DNA from: an uncultured Alphaproteobacteria bacterium
Lineage (GTDB): Bacteria > Pseudomonadota > Alphaproteobacteria > RF32 > CAG-239
Direction: 5' to 3'
Length of the DNA stretch: 7,158 nt
NCBI GenBank assembly: GCA_900551585.1
Contig: URWU01000077.1
Location: 1-7,158, forward strand
Shown here: positions 1 to 6,029 of the stretch, piece after piece
Layout: each line of letters begins with the position of its first letter
Position numbering within the stretch: the stretch's first letter is position 1
Position numbers and translations under genes: made by a program
The notes under the pieces: generated by a model
Seen by the model: the letters and a program-made list of their open reading frames with translations, nothing else
What the model was told of the DNA's origin: nothing
The model's database searches: none

Positions 1-49
1 ACGAGATGTAGCTCCGTCTCGTGGGCTCGGAGATGTGTATAAGAGACAG
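1..49 (+). other. Nextera P7/i7/Read-2 adapter (sequencing artefact)
   Basis: This is not genomic DNA. Bases 1-7 (ACGAGAT) are the end of the Illumina P7 oligo, 8-15 (GTAGCTCC) sit where the eight-base i7 index belongs, 16-30 (GTCTCGTGGGCTCGG) are the Nextera Read-2 adapter, and 31-49 (AGATGTGTATAAGAGACAG) are the Tn5 19-bp mosaic end. The genuine insert starts at 50. The order matches the reverse complement of a short-insert read that ran through into adapter and was assembled untrimmed. Confidence 0.98.
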
Positions 50-436
50 TTCTTCGGCAGCGAGCTCGGCTTTGGCGGTGACGCTTTTGCGCATTTCTTT
101 GCGGGTGTTGTTTAAGGCAATTTCCATCAAGTCGCGGATAATGCTTTCAACGTCGCGGCCGACATAACCGATTTCGGTAAATTTGGTGGCTTCGACTTTA
201 ACAAAAGGCGCTTTGGCCAGTTTGGCCAAACGGCGGGAAATTTCTGTTTTGCCGACGCCGGTCGGACCGACCATCAAAATATTTTTGGGAACGATTTCTT
301 CACGCAAATGCGCATCCAGCTGCATGCGGCGCCAGCGGTTGCGCAAAGCGACAGCGACAGCTTTTTTTGCTTCGTTCTGGCCGATAATAAATCTATCAAG
401 CTCGGAAACGATCTCACGAGGACTATAAACAGCCAT
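50..436 (-). CDS. hslU: HslU, ATPase subunit of the HslVU protease (5' part only)
   Basis: These are the first 129 codons of HslU (ClpY), the cytoplasmic AAA+ unfoldase that recognises proteins, unfolds them and threads them into HslV. The start reads MAVYSPREIVSELDRFIIGQ. The Walker A motif GPTGVGKT is at residues 57-64 and the substrate-gripping pore-loop motif GYVG at 90-93. Both are intact. E. coli HslU is 443 residues, so the Walker B, the intermediate (I) domain and sensor motifs are missing here. The loss is caused by the adapter at 49/50 and is not a biological truncation. The ATG at 434-436 lies two bases after the hslV stop, the usual hslV-hslU arrangement, which implies co-translation. 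The upstream ribosome-binding site is weak (GAGAAAG inside the end of hslV). Confidence 0.96.
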
Positions 437-438
437 TT

Positions 439-963
439 TTATGACACTTTCTCTATAATGACGTTATGATTGGTATAAATATCAATATCACCGGCAATCT
501 TCATGGCTCTGGCGGCAATCTCCTCCAAGGATAAATCCTCAAAATCGTACAGAGCTTTTGCTGCGGCCATGGCATAGTTGCCGCCGGAACCGATACCGAT
601 AATTCCGTCGTCGGGTTCCATGACTTCGCCTGTGCCGTTCAAAACCAGAGAAACATCTTTGTCGGCGACAATCATATAAGCCTGTAACTGCCGCAGATAT
701 TTATCCATGCGCCAGTCTTTGGCCAGTTCAACCGCAGCGCGTTTGAGTTGGTTGGCGTGTTTTTCCAGTTTTGCTTCCAGACGTTCAATCAGCGTAATTC
801 CGTCAGCGGCTGCACCGGCGAAACCGGCGATGATATTGCCGCTGCCTATGCGACGGACTTTGACGGATTTGGATTTGAAAACAACAGCTTCGCCAAGAGT
901 GGCCTGGCCGTCGCCGGCCATGACCACTTCTTTGCCTTTACGAATACATAAAATAGTTGTCAT
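439..963 (-). CDS. hslV: HslV, threonine protease subunit of HslVU
   Basis: HslV (ClpQ) is the proteasome-like peptidase that forms a double hexamer capped by HslU and degrades misfolded and regulatory proteins in the cytoplasm. The protein begins MTTILCIRKGKEVVMAGDGQ. Thr2, exposed when the initiator Met is removed, is the family nucleophile. Asp18, the lysine of the VKVRR stretch (Lys35) and the GSGG loop at 125-128 match the conserved active-site framework. AAVELAKDWR and AGDIDIYTNH are further family signatures. Its 174 residues match the usual length, so it looks complete and active. It starts three bases after the large lipoprotein stop (967-969) and ends two bases before hslU, so it lies inside the minus-strand operon. 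No strong Shine-Dalgarno is visible (only AAAGAAAG), so translational coupling to the gene upstream is plausible. Confidence 0.98.
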   Translation of the reverse strand: MTTILCIRKGKEVVMAGDGQATLGEAVVFKSKSVKVRRIGSGNIIAGFAGAAADGITLIERLEAKLEKHANQLKRAAVELAKDWRMDKYLRQLQAYMIVADKDVSLVLNGTGEVMEPDDGIIGIGSGGNYAMAAAKALYDFEDLSLEEIAARAMKIAGDIDIYTNHNVIIEKVS

Positions 964-966
964 AGA

Positions 967-3573
967 CTACTTTCTTTCTTTTGCACTCATTGCCTTGGGC
1001 TCTTTGCTGCCTGTTGAGTTGTCAATAGCCGTGGAAACGGGTTTCTCGATAGCTTTGACGGCAGCCGGGCGTTTGTTGGTAAATTTGACGCCGCAGATGT
1101 TCATGCCCAAACTCTTGAGAGCGGTTTCAATCGGAATAAACAGGTCGCCTCCTTCTTCGGCACGAATGCCGGAGTGTGACAGACCGGTGATATTGCCGTT
1201 TTTATCAATCAGAGCACTACCCAAAGTCTGAGTTTGAACATAGGTGTTGACAATGATTTCGGCACCTTTTTCTTCAGTGTAACGATAGCCGATAACCTGA
1301 CCCTCATTATCTAAATAGTTCTCGCCTTCGTCTAAGTCAAGCAGACCCAATGTCATGTACAAGTCTTTACCGACTTCTGGCAGATCCAGACGCAGCGGCA
1401 GCGGGGCAAACTTGGTCTTCTCATCCAATAAAATCAAAGCAACGTTTTTGTTGGGGTTGACACGGAAAGCCGAACCGCCGTAGGTCATGCCGTTAATGGT
1501 TCTGATGTCAAAATGGTTTTTGGTTTTATCCAGCAAATCAGCTGAGGTCAAAATCAACTGGTCGGAGATAATCAGGCCGGCGCCTTTACGTCCGGACGGG
1601 TTTTCAACCGAGACAACCGAAGCACGCAGTCTGTAGACATTTTCCGGAGACATCGTGCTGTAGGGTTTGACACTCTGGATGCAGAAGTTGTTTTTGGCGT
1701 CTGCATACATATTTTCAGCTGCGGCGCGGTTCTTCAGAGCGGTAACGCCGCTGGAAGCATCAGCCGGAACATCAATCCAATAGTCATCAGCATAGGTGAT
1801 GGTGTTTTTGGTGACCTTAATCGTGGTGCAGGAATCTTCACCGACGGTTACTTCACGGCAGTTATCGGTCAGAGTCAGGGCTTTCAGGCCTTTTTGCTGA
1901 CCGGCGGAGAATTTGGACTGGCCGCCGCTGCGTTCTTCTGTCCGGGTATAGTAGAAGTAGCTGCCGCCGTTTTCTTCAATGGTGAAGTTTGAAACGAACT
2001 TGCCTTCAGGGGTGATGACACCGGCAATTTGTCTGCCGCTGCCGTCAGCACCGCCTTTTTCACTGACGAAGCCGTTAGGGCTTTTTCCCGAGCCGGAAAC
2101 GCTGCCGGCTTCTTCAGCCGCAGAGCTGATAACAACAAAGTTGCCGCCTTCGTCAATATAGCCGGAGACTAACTGACCTTTGCCGTCGGCGCCGCCTCTT
2201 TCTTCAACAGCGGAATTAATTGCGATAAAGTTGCCTTTTTCATCAATGTAACCGACAGGCTGTCTGCCTTTGCCGGAAGCATCGCCGGAATCTGCAATGG
2301 CAGAACTGACAGCGACAAAGTTACCGTTTTCATCAATGTAACCGGAAATCAGCTTACCGGAAGCGGAAGAGCCGCCGGTTTCATCAACGGCCGAATTGAC
2401 GATGACAAAATTGCCGTTTTCATCAATATAACCTTTGATATATTGGCCTTTGCCTGCACTGCTGCCTTTTTCGTCAACGATAACGATGTTGCCGTTTTCG
2501 TCGATATAGCCGGTGACTTCTCGGCCTTTTCCGAGGACTCCGCCGGTTTCATCAATTGTGAGAGCAATTTTTTCTTCAGCCGGAGAAACAGCGCCGGAAC
2601 CGTTGGTACCGCCGTTGGCAGAAATGTCGCCGGAAGCACAGCCCTGTAGCAGGGAAACGCCCTGCAGTTCGGGTTCATACTGGTTTTTGAAAGTGATTTT
2701 TTGTTTTTCGCGGGCGTCAATTTCAGCCAATTGAGCCTGCAAGACTTCCGGTTTGACACGTTTGGCCAATTCGGGGTTGAAGCACTGGACTTCGGGCAGT
2801 TTGTTCAAAGCATCGGCAAAAGCGCGTTCTACCAGCAGGGTTTCGCCCTTATATTCGCCGTTTTTCATATCGCCGTAACCGGTGGTGGTGCCTTTGCAAT
2901 AAACTTTGCTTTTGGTAATATCCATCAAGCGCCAGGTAACGGTCATTTCCGAGGTGCCGGTGCGGAGATTTTGTTTTTTGACGTTGTCCCAGTCAAATTC
3001 ATCGCAGACATTCATGAAGTAATCATTGATTTCGGCGGTGAGAATATATTCCGGCTGGGCTTTGTCGGAGTAAATGTAGTAAGGGTTCGATTTGTCAACG
3101 ACAACAGGATAATAATCGTTCATTGTCTCGTAGAAGATATCAAAGAACTTCATATCTTTTTGCATTGCGCGGCCCTGGTTGAGGTAAACCTCTTTATCAA
3201 ATCTGCGGCAGCCGAAAATTCTGAAACGATAATTGCCGAGTTTGGTATCAAATTCATCATATTTCCGGCCTTTGGGAATGCGGAAGTCGACAAATTCCAA
3301 CTGAACCGGAGCATATTTATTGCGGCTCTGGTGGAGATAAGCATAAGCATTGAGCTGGTCGCCGTTCGGATTAAGCTGCTCATCGCCTTTGTCCTGAATG
3401 TAAGAAACGCGGCGCACCGGTTTCTTTTTGCCGGGTTCGCACATACATTCCAAAATGCCTAAAGTCTGGTCACTGCCATCACACATACAAGGTATCAGTT
3501 CAGGACTTTCTACTGAACAGGACATTAATAATGACGGGATAATCATTAGTTTAAGCGACCGTAAAAACTTCAT
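967..3573 (-). CDS. Large multidomain lipoprotein with tandem repeats and a degenerate trypsin-like domain
   Basis: This 868-residue exported protein has no family name I can assign. Residues 1-19 form a lipoprotein signal (basic start, hydrophobic core, lipobox LMSC with Cys19). Ser at +2 suggests the outer membrane by the E. coli rule. Two CMC motifs follow at 29-31 and 43-45. Residues ~85-270 (EFVDFRIP, EYILTAEINDYF, TVTWRLMDITKSKVY) resemble the CsgG-type periplasmic fold, which is tentative. Residues ~340-530 are 30-residue repeats centred on GYIDENGN. Residues ~650-830 look like an S1/HtrA-type protease, but the expected His, Asp and Ser read as Asp679 (TSADL), Asn710 (KNVALILL) and Leu784 (TLGSALID), so it is probably inactive. 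The C-terminal ~40 residues are Lys/Ala-rich. AGGAG at 3581-3585 fixes the start. It lies between comM and hslV with gaps of ten and three bases. The role is unknown; a binding or scaffold function is inference. Confidence 0.88.
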   Translation of the reverse strand: MKFLRSLKLMIIPSLLMSCSVESPELIPCMCDGSDQTLGILECMCEPGKKKPVRRVSYIQDKGDEQLNPNGDQLNAYAYLHQSRNKYAPVQLEFVDFRIPKGRKYDEFDTKLGNYRFRIFGCRRFDKEVYLNQGRAMQKDMKFFDIFYETMNDYYPVVVDKSNPYYIYSDKAQPEYILTAEINDYFMNVCDEFDWDNVKKQNLRTGTSEMTVTWRLMDITKSKVYCKGTTTGYGDMKNGEYKGETLLVERAFADALNKLPEVQCFNPELAKRVKPEVLQAQLAEIDAREKQKITFKNQYEPELQGVSLLQGCASGDISANGGTNGSGAVSPAEEKIALTIDETGGVLGKGREVTGYIDENGNIVIVDEKGSSAGKGQYIKGYIDENGNFVIVNSAVDETGGSSASGKLISGYIDENGNFVAVSSAIADSGDASGKGRQPVGYIDEKGNFIAINSAVEERGGADGKGQLVSGYIDEGGNFVVISSAAEEAGSVSGSGKSPNGFVSEKGGADGSGRQIAGVITPEGKFVSNFTIEENGGSYFYYTRTEERSGGQSKFSAGQQKGLKALTLTDNCREVTVGEDSCTTIKVTKNTITYADDYWIDVPADASSGVTALKNRAAAENMYADAKNNFCIQSVKPYSTMSPENVYRLRASVVSVENPSGRKGAGLIISDQLILTSADLLDKTKNHFDIRTINGMTYGGSAFRVNPNKNVALILLDEKTKFAPLPLRLDLPEVGKDLYMTLGLLDLDEGENYLDNEGQVIGYRYTEEKGAEIIVNTYVQTQTLGSALIDKNGNITGLSHSGIRAEEGGDLFIPIETALKSLGMNICGVKFTNKRPAAVKAIEKPVSTAIDNSTGSKEPKAMSAKERK
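1984..2556 (-). repeat. Tandem 90-bp coding repeats (30-residue GYIDENGN units)
   Basis: Inside the large lipoprotein (residues ~340-530) a module of the form GKG-x4-GYIDENGNFV-x3-SA-x4-GG recurs. The GYID-type motif begins at residues 355, 381, 411, 441 and 471, with a degenerate GFVSEKGG at 501 and GVITPEGKFV at 518. Spacings are 26, 30, 30, 30, 30 and 17 residues, so four steps are exactly 90 bp. The core is recognisable in the DNA (at 2141-2163, 2231-2253, 2321-2343, 2411-2433 and 2489-2511 on the plus strand), but copies differ at third positions and in the connecting parts. The expansion is therefore not recent and is held by protein-level selection. The alternation of short strands and Gly/Ser turns suggests a beta-hairpin solenoid or an extended stalk, which is inference. 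Confidence 0.9.
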
Positions 3574-3580
3574 TTTTATT

Positions 3581-3586
3581 CTCCTA
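3581..3586 (-). promoter_or_regulatory. Ribosome-binding site of the large lipoprotein, overlapping the comM stop
   Basis: Read on the minus strand the bases are TAGGAG. The TAG (3586-3584) ends comM and the AGGAG (3585-3581) is the Shine-Dalgarno for the ATG at 3573-3571, with a seven-base spacer. Ribosomes finishing comM therefore terminate on the initiation site of the next gene, which suggests translational coupling. Confidence 0.8.
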
Positions 3587-5107
3587 GATACGTTTCAAAG
3601 GCATTGTCCTGCGATAAGACAATGCTTCGGCAATATGCAGTTTAAGTATTTTTGTGCAGTTTTGCAAGTCTGCAATTGTTCTTGCTAACCGTAAAGTGCG
3701 GTGATAGGCCCTGGCCGAGAGGTGATTTTTGTCGGCAAAAGCCACCAAAAGGGTTTGAGCATCATTATCAAGCCCTGCAATCTGTTCTAAAAGATCGCCT
3801 TTGAGCTCGGAATTGGTTTTGAATTGCGGCACGCCGAGAGCTTTGAATCTGTCGGCCTGAATTTGGCGTGCTTTCATGACTCTTTGTAAAATCTGCGCAG
3901 AACTTTCGCCTTGTTTGACATCGGCCAGATCCCAAGGGCTGACGGCCGGAACTTCGATATGAATATCAATACGGTCCAGCAGCGGGCCGGAGATTTTGTT
4001 CTGATATTCTTCAGCGCAGAGCGGGGCGCGCGAGCATTCGGCGTCATGGTTGCCGAGATAACCGCAGCGGCAGGGGTTCATTGCCGCGACTAATTGAAAT
4101 TTGGCCGGATAAACCGTGTGGGCATTGACGCGGGAGATGGTGACGCAACCGTTTTCCAGAGGCTGGCGCAGCGCTTCTAAAGTCGGACGGTTGAATTCGG
4201 GCAGCTCGTCAAGGAACAAAACGCCGTTATGGGCAAGCGAAATTTCACCGGGCTGGGCTTTGCGGCCGCCGCCGACCAGAGCCGGGGTTGAGGCCGAATG
4301 GTGCGGGTCGCGGAACGGGCGTTCAAAAGAGATTTTACCGTCTTTAAGCTCGCCGGCAATTGAATGAATCATGCTTGTTTCCAAAGCTTCTTCAGGCGAG
4401 AGGGGTGGCAGAATGGTAATCAGGCGTTGGGCGAGCATGGATTTGCCGGATCCCGGAGGACCAACCATCAGCAGGTTATGGCTGCCGGCGGCGGCGACTT
4501 CCAAAGCTTTTTTGGCGCTTTCCTGACCTTTGACGTCTTTCATATCCAGCAGCGAAAGTTTCTTTTCCTGTGTTTGTTTTTGCGGATGGGGAATCACCTG
4601 AAGGCCTTTGAAATGGTTGATTAAAGACAGCAGGGAATCAGCGGCAACAATATCTTTGATTCCCGACCAGACTGCTTCGCTGCCCTGAGCAGCCGGGCAG
4701 ATTAAGCCCATATTGCGGGCATTGGCCTGAATGGCAACCGGCAGAACACCGTTCACGGCAATAATCGAGCCGTCAAGACCCAGTTCTCCCAAGACCATGT
4801 AGCGGCTGAGCTCTTCTGGGGGCATGACGCCCATGCCGATCAGGAGCCCCAAAGCGACCGGCAGGTCAAAATGCGAACCTTCTTTTAATAAATCGGCCGG
4901 AGCCAGATTGATGGTAATGCGTTTGGCCGGCAGGCTGAGTCCCAAAGAGTTGAGCGCGGCACGAACACGTTCTTTGCTTTCGGCAACAGCTTTATCCGGC
5001 AGGCCGACAATAGTAAACGCAGGAAGACCTGCAGAAATTTGTACCTGCAGGTCAACCTCTAAAATCTCAAGTCCGTTGAAGGTGATGGTGTTAACTCGTG
5101 CCAGCAT
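3584..5107 (-). CDS. comM: ComM/YifB-family Mg-chelatase-like AAA+ ATPase
   Basis: ComM is a hexameric AAA+ helicase that, in naturally competent bacteria, promotes branch migration during integration of incoming DNA. It is also widespread in non-competent species, so its role here may be general recombination. The 507-residue length is typical. Residues 1-~170 form the N-terminal Lon-C-like domain (GLPAFTIVGLPDKAVAESKE; ITINLAPADLLKEG). The AAA+ core has Walker A GPPGSGKS at 216-223, Walker B VLFLDE at 296-301, and RDPHHSASTPALVGGG at 266-281. MNPCRCGYLG with Cys346, Cys348, Cys358 and Cys364 is a probable zinc site. LLDRIDIHIEVP and the C-terminal SARAYHRTLRLARTIADL (sensor-2 region) are intact. 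The ATG follows the small lipoprotein stop by three bases, with only a GGTGG-like ribosome-binding site. No competence genes are visible in the window. Confidence 0.96.
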   Translation of the reverse strand: MLARVNTITFNGLEILEVDLQVQISAGLPAFTIVGLPDKAVAESKERVRAALNSLGLSLPAKRITINLAPADLLKEGSHFDLPVALGLLIGMGVMPPEELSRYMVLGELGLDGSIIAVNGVLPVAIQANARNMGLICPAAQGSEAVWSGIKDIVAADSLLSLINHFKGLQVIPHPQKQTQEKKLSLLDMKDVKGQESAKKALEVAAAGSHNLLMVGPPGSGKSMLAQRLITILPPLSPEEALETSMIHSIAGELKDGKISFERPFRDPHHSASTPALVGGGRKAQPGEISLAHNGVLFLDELPEFNRPTLEALRQPLENGCVTISRVNAHTVYPAKFQLVAAMNPCRCGYLGNHDAECSRAPLCAEEYQNKISGPLLDRIDIHIEVPAVSPWDLADVKQGESSAQILQRVMKARQIQADRFKALGVPQFKTNSELKGDLLEQIAGLDNDAQTLLVAFADKNHLSARAYHRTLRLARTIADLQNCTKILKLHIAEALSYRRTMPLKRI

Positions 5108-5110
5108 ATT

Positions 5111-5452
5111 TTACCACCGCGGTGTTTTTTCACCACCCCGCCACCGCCGGGTCGGATAAGTGTCGGTTTTCAAAAAATCATAATCAGCGGTTTTGTAGGG
5201 AATATTGGTCAGGCGCACATAGCCTTTGGATTCAAACAGACGCGCGCAGGTGTCTGCCGAAACATCGTCAGTGCTGTAACAGGTGGCAACGACACGACTG
5301 GTCAAGTTCTGCAGGGTAATCGTGTCTTGTTCGTTGCCGTAAACGGTGCGGGCCGGTGCCAGCGGCAGAAATTCTTCTTTGTTCTGCCAGCTTGCGCAGG
5401 AACAAAGGGAGATAAGAGCGGCAAAAAGCCATAATGTTTTGTTTTTGCTCAT
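5111..5452 (-). CDS. Small lipoprotein of unknown function
   Basis: This 113-residue protein begins with a clear lipoprotein signal: MSKNK, a hydrophobic stretch and a lipobox LCSC with the lipidated Cys at 19. Ala at +2 predicts outer-membrane sorting by the E. coli rule. The mature part has two further cysteines (58 and 69, in ATCYS and ADTCARLF) that could form a disulphide. It ends in a Trp/Arg/Pro-rich tail TYPTRRWRGGEKTPRW (98-113). I recognise no named family. The strongly patterned C-terminus looks conserved rather than random. It is the first gene of the minus-strand operon and stops three bases before the comM ATG. The AT-rich region upstream probably holds the operon promoter. Shine-Dalgarno complementarity before its ATG is poor. 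An 8-bp palindrome AACCGGTT (5459-5466) lies just upstream. Confidence 0.85.
   Translation of the reverse strand: MSKNKTLWLFAALISLCSCASWQNKEEFLPLAPARTVYGNEQDTITLQNLTSRVVATCYSTDDVSADTCARLFESKGYVRLTNIPYKTADYDFLKTDTYPTRRWRGGEKTPRW
5119..5136 (-). promoter_or_regulatory. Hairpin just before the comM start
   Basis: On the minus strand GTGGTG-AAAAAA-CACCGC can form a six-pair hairpin (one G-T wobble) overlapping the last codons of the small lipoprotein gene. It ends 11 bases before the comM ATG. It overlaps a second option, the perfect palindrome CACCGCGGTG (5115-5124), which would cover the GGTGG that is the only ribosome-binding candidate for comM. A role in tuning comM translation is inference, since such short hairpins arise by chance in GC-rich coding DNA. 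Confidence 0.25.
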
Positions 5453-5507
5453 GATTTTAACCGGTTTGATTGTACAATTGCCGTCAGGTTATAATAAAAA
5501 GATTAAA

Positions 5508-5513
5508 ATTATA
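5508..5513 (-). promoter_or_regulatory. Possible -10 box for the lipoprotein-comM-hslVU operon
   Basis: On the minus strand the sequence reads TATAAT, a perfect consensus -10, 55 bases upstream of the small lipoprotein ATG and in a very AT-rich tract. No convincing TTGACA-like element sits 16-18 bases upstream (the spot reads CCCTAA), so the call rests on one box plus position. It would be the natural promoter for the whole minus-strand operon. Confidence 0.3.
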
Positions 5514-5556
5514 TAAAGAATCGTGCTTTTTTAGGGCTTTGGCGGCGAAAAAATGC

Positions 5557-5584
5557 TTGCAAATATAAAGTTTTGGTATATATT
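5557..5584 (+). promoter_or_regulatory. Sigma70-type promoter of the rpsF operon
   Basis: TTGCAA (5557-5562) and TATATT (5579-5584) are separated by 16 bases and give good -35 and -10 matches. Transcription would begin near 5590, leaving a leader of about 90 nucleotides before rpsF. The flanking AT-rich tract is shared with the divergent operon. No competing plus-strand promoter is better placed. Confidence 0.6.
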
Positions 5585-5602
5585 CGCAACCGTCCCTTGC
5601 CT

Positions 5603-5648
5603 CCGGTGCGACCGGCGGCTATACATTAACCGGCCTCATTTTCAGGCC
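5603..5648 (+). promoter_or_regulatory. Structured rpsF leader, possible S6:S18 autoregulatory element
   Basis: Two GC-rich hairpins lie in the 5' leader: CCGGT-GCG-ACCGG (5603-5615) and GGCCT-CATTTTC-AGGCC (5632-5636 with 5644-5648). They are linked by GGCTATACATTAACC. Many bacteria carry an rpsF leader in which the S6:S18 heterodimer binds a structured RNA containing an exposed CCG and represses its own operon. Here CCG occurs at the base of both elements and the gene order fits. I cannot confirm that the fold matches the described consensus. Confidence 0.4.
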
Positions 5649-5680
5649 ATTTGTTGAGAATCCATAAGGAGATTTTTAAT

Positions 5681-6019
5681 ATGTCATTTTATGAGAGCGT
5701 GCTGATTGCACGTCAGGACCTCGGTCAATCTCAAGTCAACAACATTGTTTCTGAACTGAGCAATGTTATCGCCAACAACGGCGGTGAAGTTGTCAGAGTT
5801 GACAATTGGGGTTTGAAAAACCTTGCTTACCGTGTTAAGAAAAACCGTAAAGGTTACTATTGCGTTCTGAATATTTCTGCTCCGGCTGCCGCTGTTGCCG
5901 AATATGAAAGACAAATGAGATTTAACGAAGACGTTATTCGTTATATGACGATTAAAGTTGATGAATTGAGCAAAGAACCTGCAGGTTCTGCCAACAATTC
6001 AGAAGCTGTAGAAGAATAG
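5681..6019 (+). CDS. rpsF: 30S ribosomal protein bS6
   Basis: bS6 binds the central domain of 16S rRNA as a heterodimer with bS18. The 112-residue product starts MSFYESVLIARQDLG and carries the signature WGLKNLAYRVKKNRKGYY (43-60). Its polar, acidic tail ends SEAVEE. The start is set by AAGGAG at 5666-5671, nine bases before the ATG at 5681. An in-frame TTG 30 bases further upstream is open but lies before the Shine-Dalgarno and inside the leader, so it is not the start. It is the first gene of rpsF-rpsR-rplI, and the stop TAG overlaps the AGGAG of rpsR. Confidence 0.98.
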   Translation: MSFYESVLIARQDLGQSQVNNIVSELSNVIANNGGEVVRVDNWGLKNLAYRVKKNRKGYYCVLNISAPAAAVAEYERQMRFNEDVIRYMTIKVDELSKEPAGSANNSEAVEE

Positions 6020-6029
6020 GAGCAGTAAC

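Noticed and set aside
31..49. A transposon end (19-bp inverted pair at both window ends)
   Set aside because: The inverted 19-mers are the engineered Tn5 mosaic ends of the library kit, flanked by Illumina adapter bases and not by a transposase gene.
707..1231. A 174-codon plus-strand frame across the hslV/lipoprotein junction
   Set aside because: It runs antisense to hslV, a certain gene, and to the end of the lipoprotein. The composition is that of an antisense shadow.
1984..2556. CRISPR-like array, because of regular 90-bp periodicity
   Set aside because: The period is a multiple of three within an open frame, repeats and intervening parts encode related peptides, and no short identical direct repeat with unique spacers is present.
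1884..2759. Several shadow frames, both strands, over the repeat array
   Set aside because: Periodic 90-bp repeats keep alternative frames open. The products are low-complexity Ala/Lys/Ser/Pro sequences without start signals.
2701..3462. A 253-codon open frame on the plus strand opposite the large lipoprotein
   Set aside because: It is the codon-phased antisense of the lipoprotein gene, Phe/Ile/Val-rich because it mirrors Glu/Asp/Lys codons, with no family motif and no promoter. The minus-strand frame has a signal peptide, Shine-Dalgarno and domains.
5651..5680. Upstream TTG start extending bS6 by ten residues
   Set aside because: The extension lies across the Shine-Dalgarno AAGGAG at 5666-5671, and the conserved bS6 N-terminus begins at the ATG at 5681.
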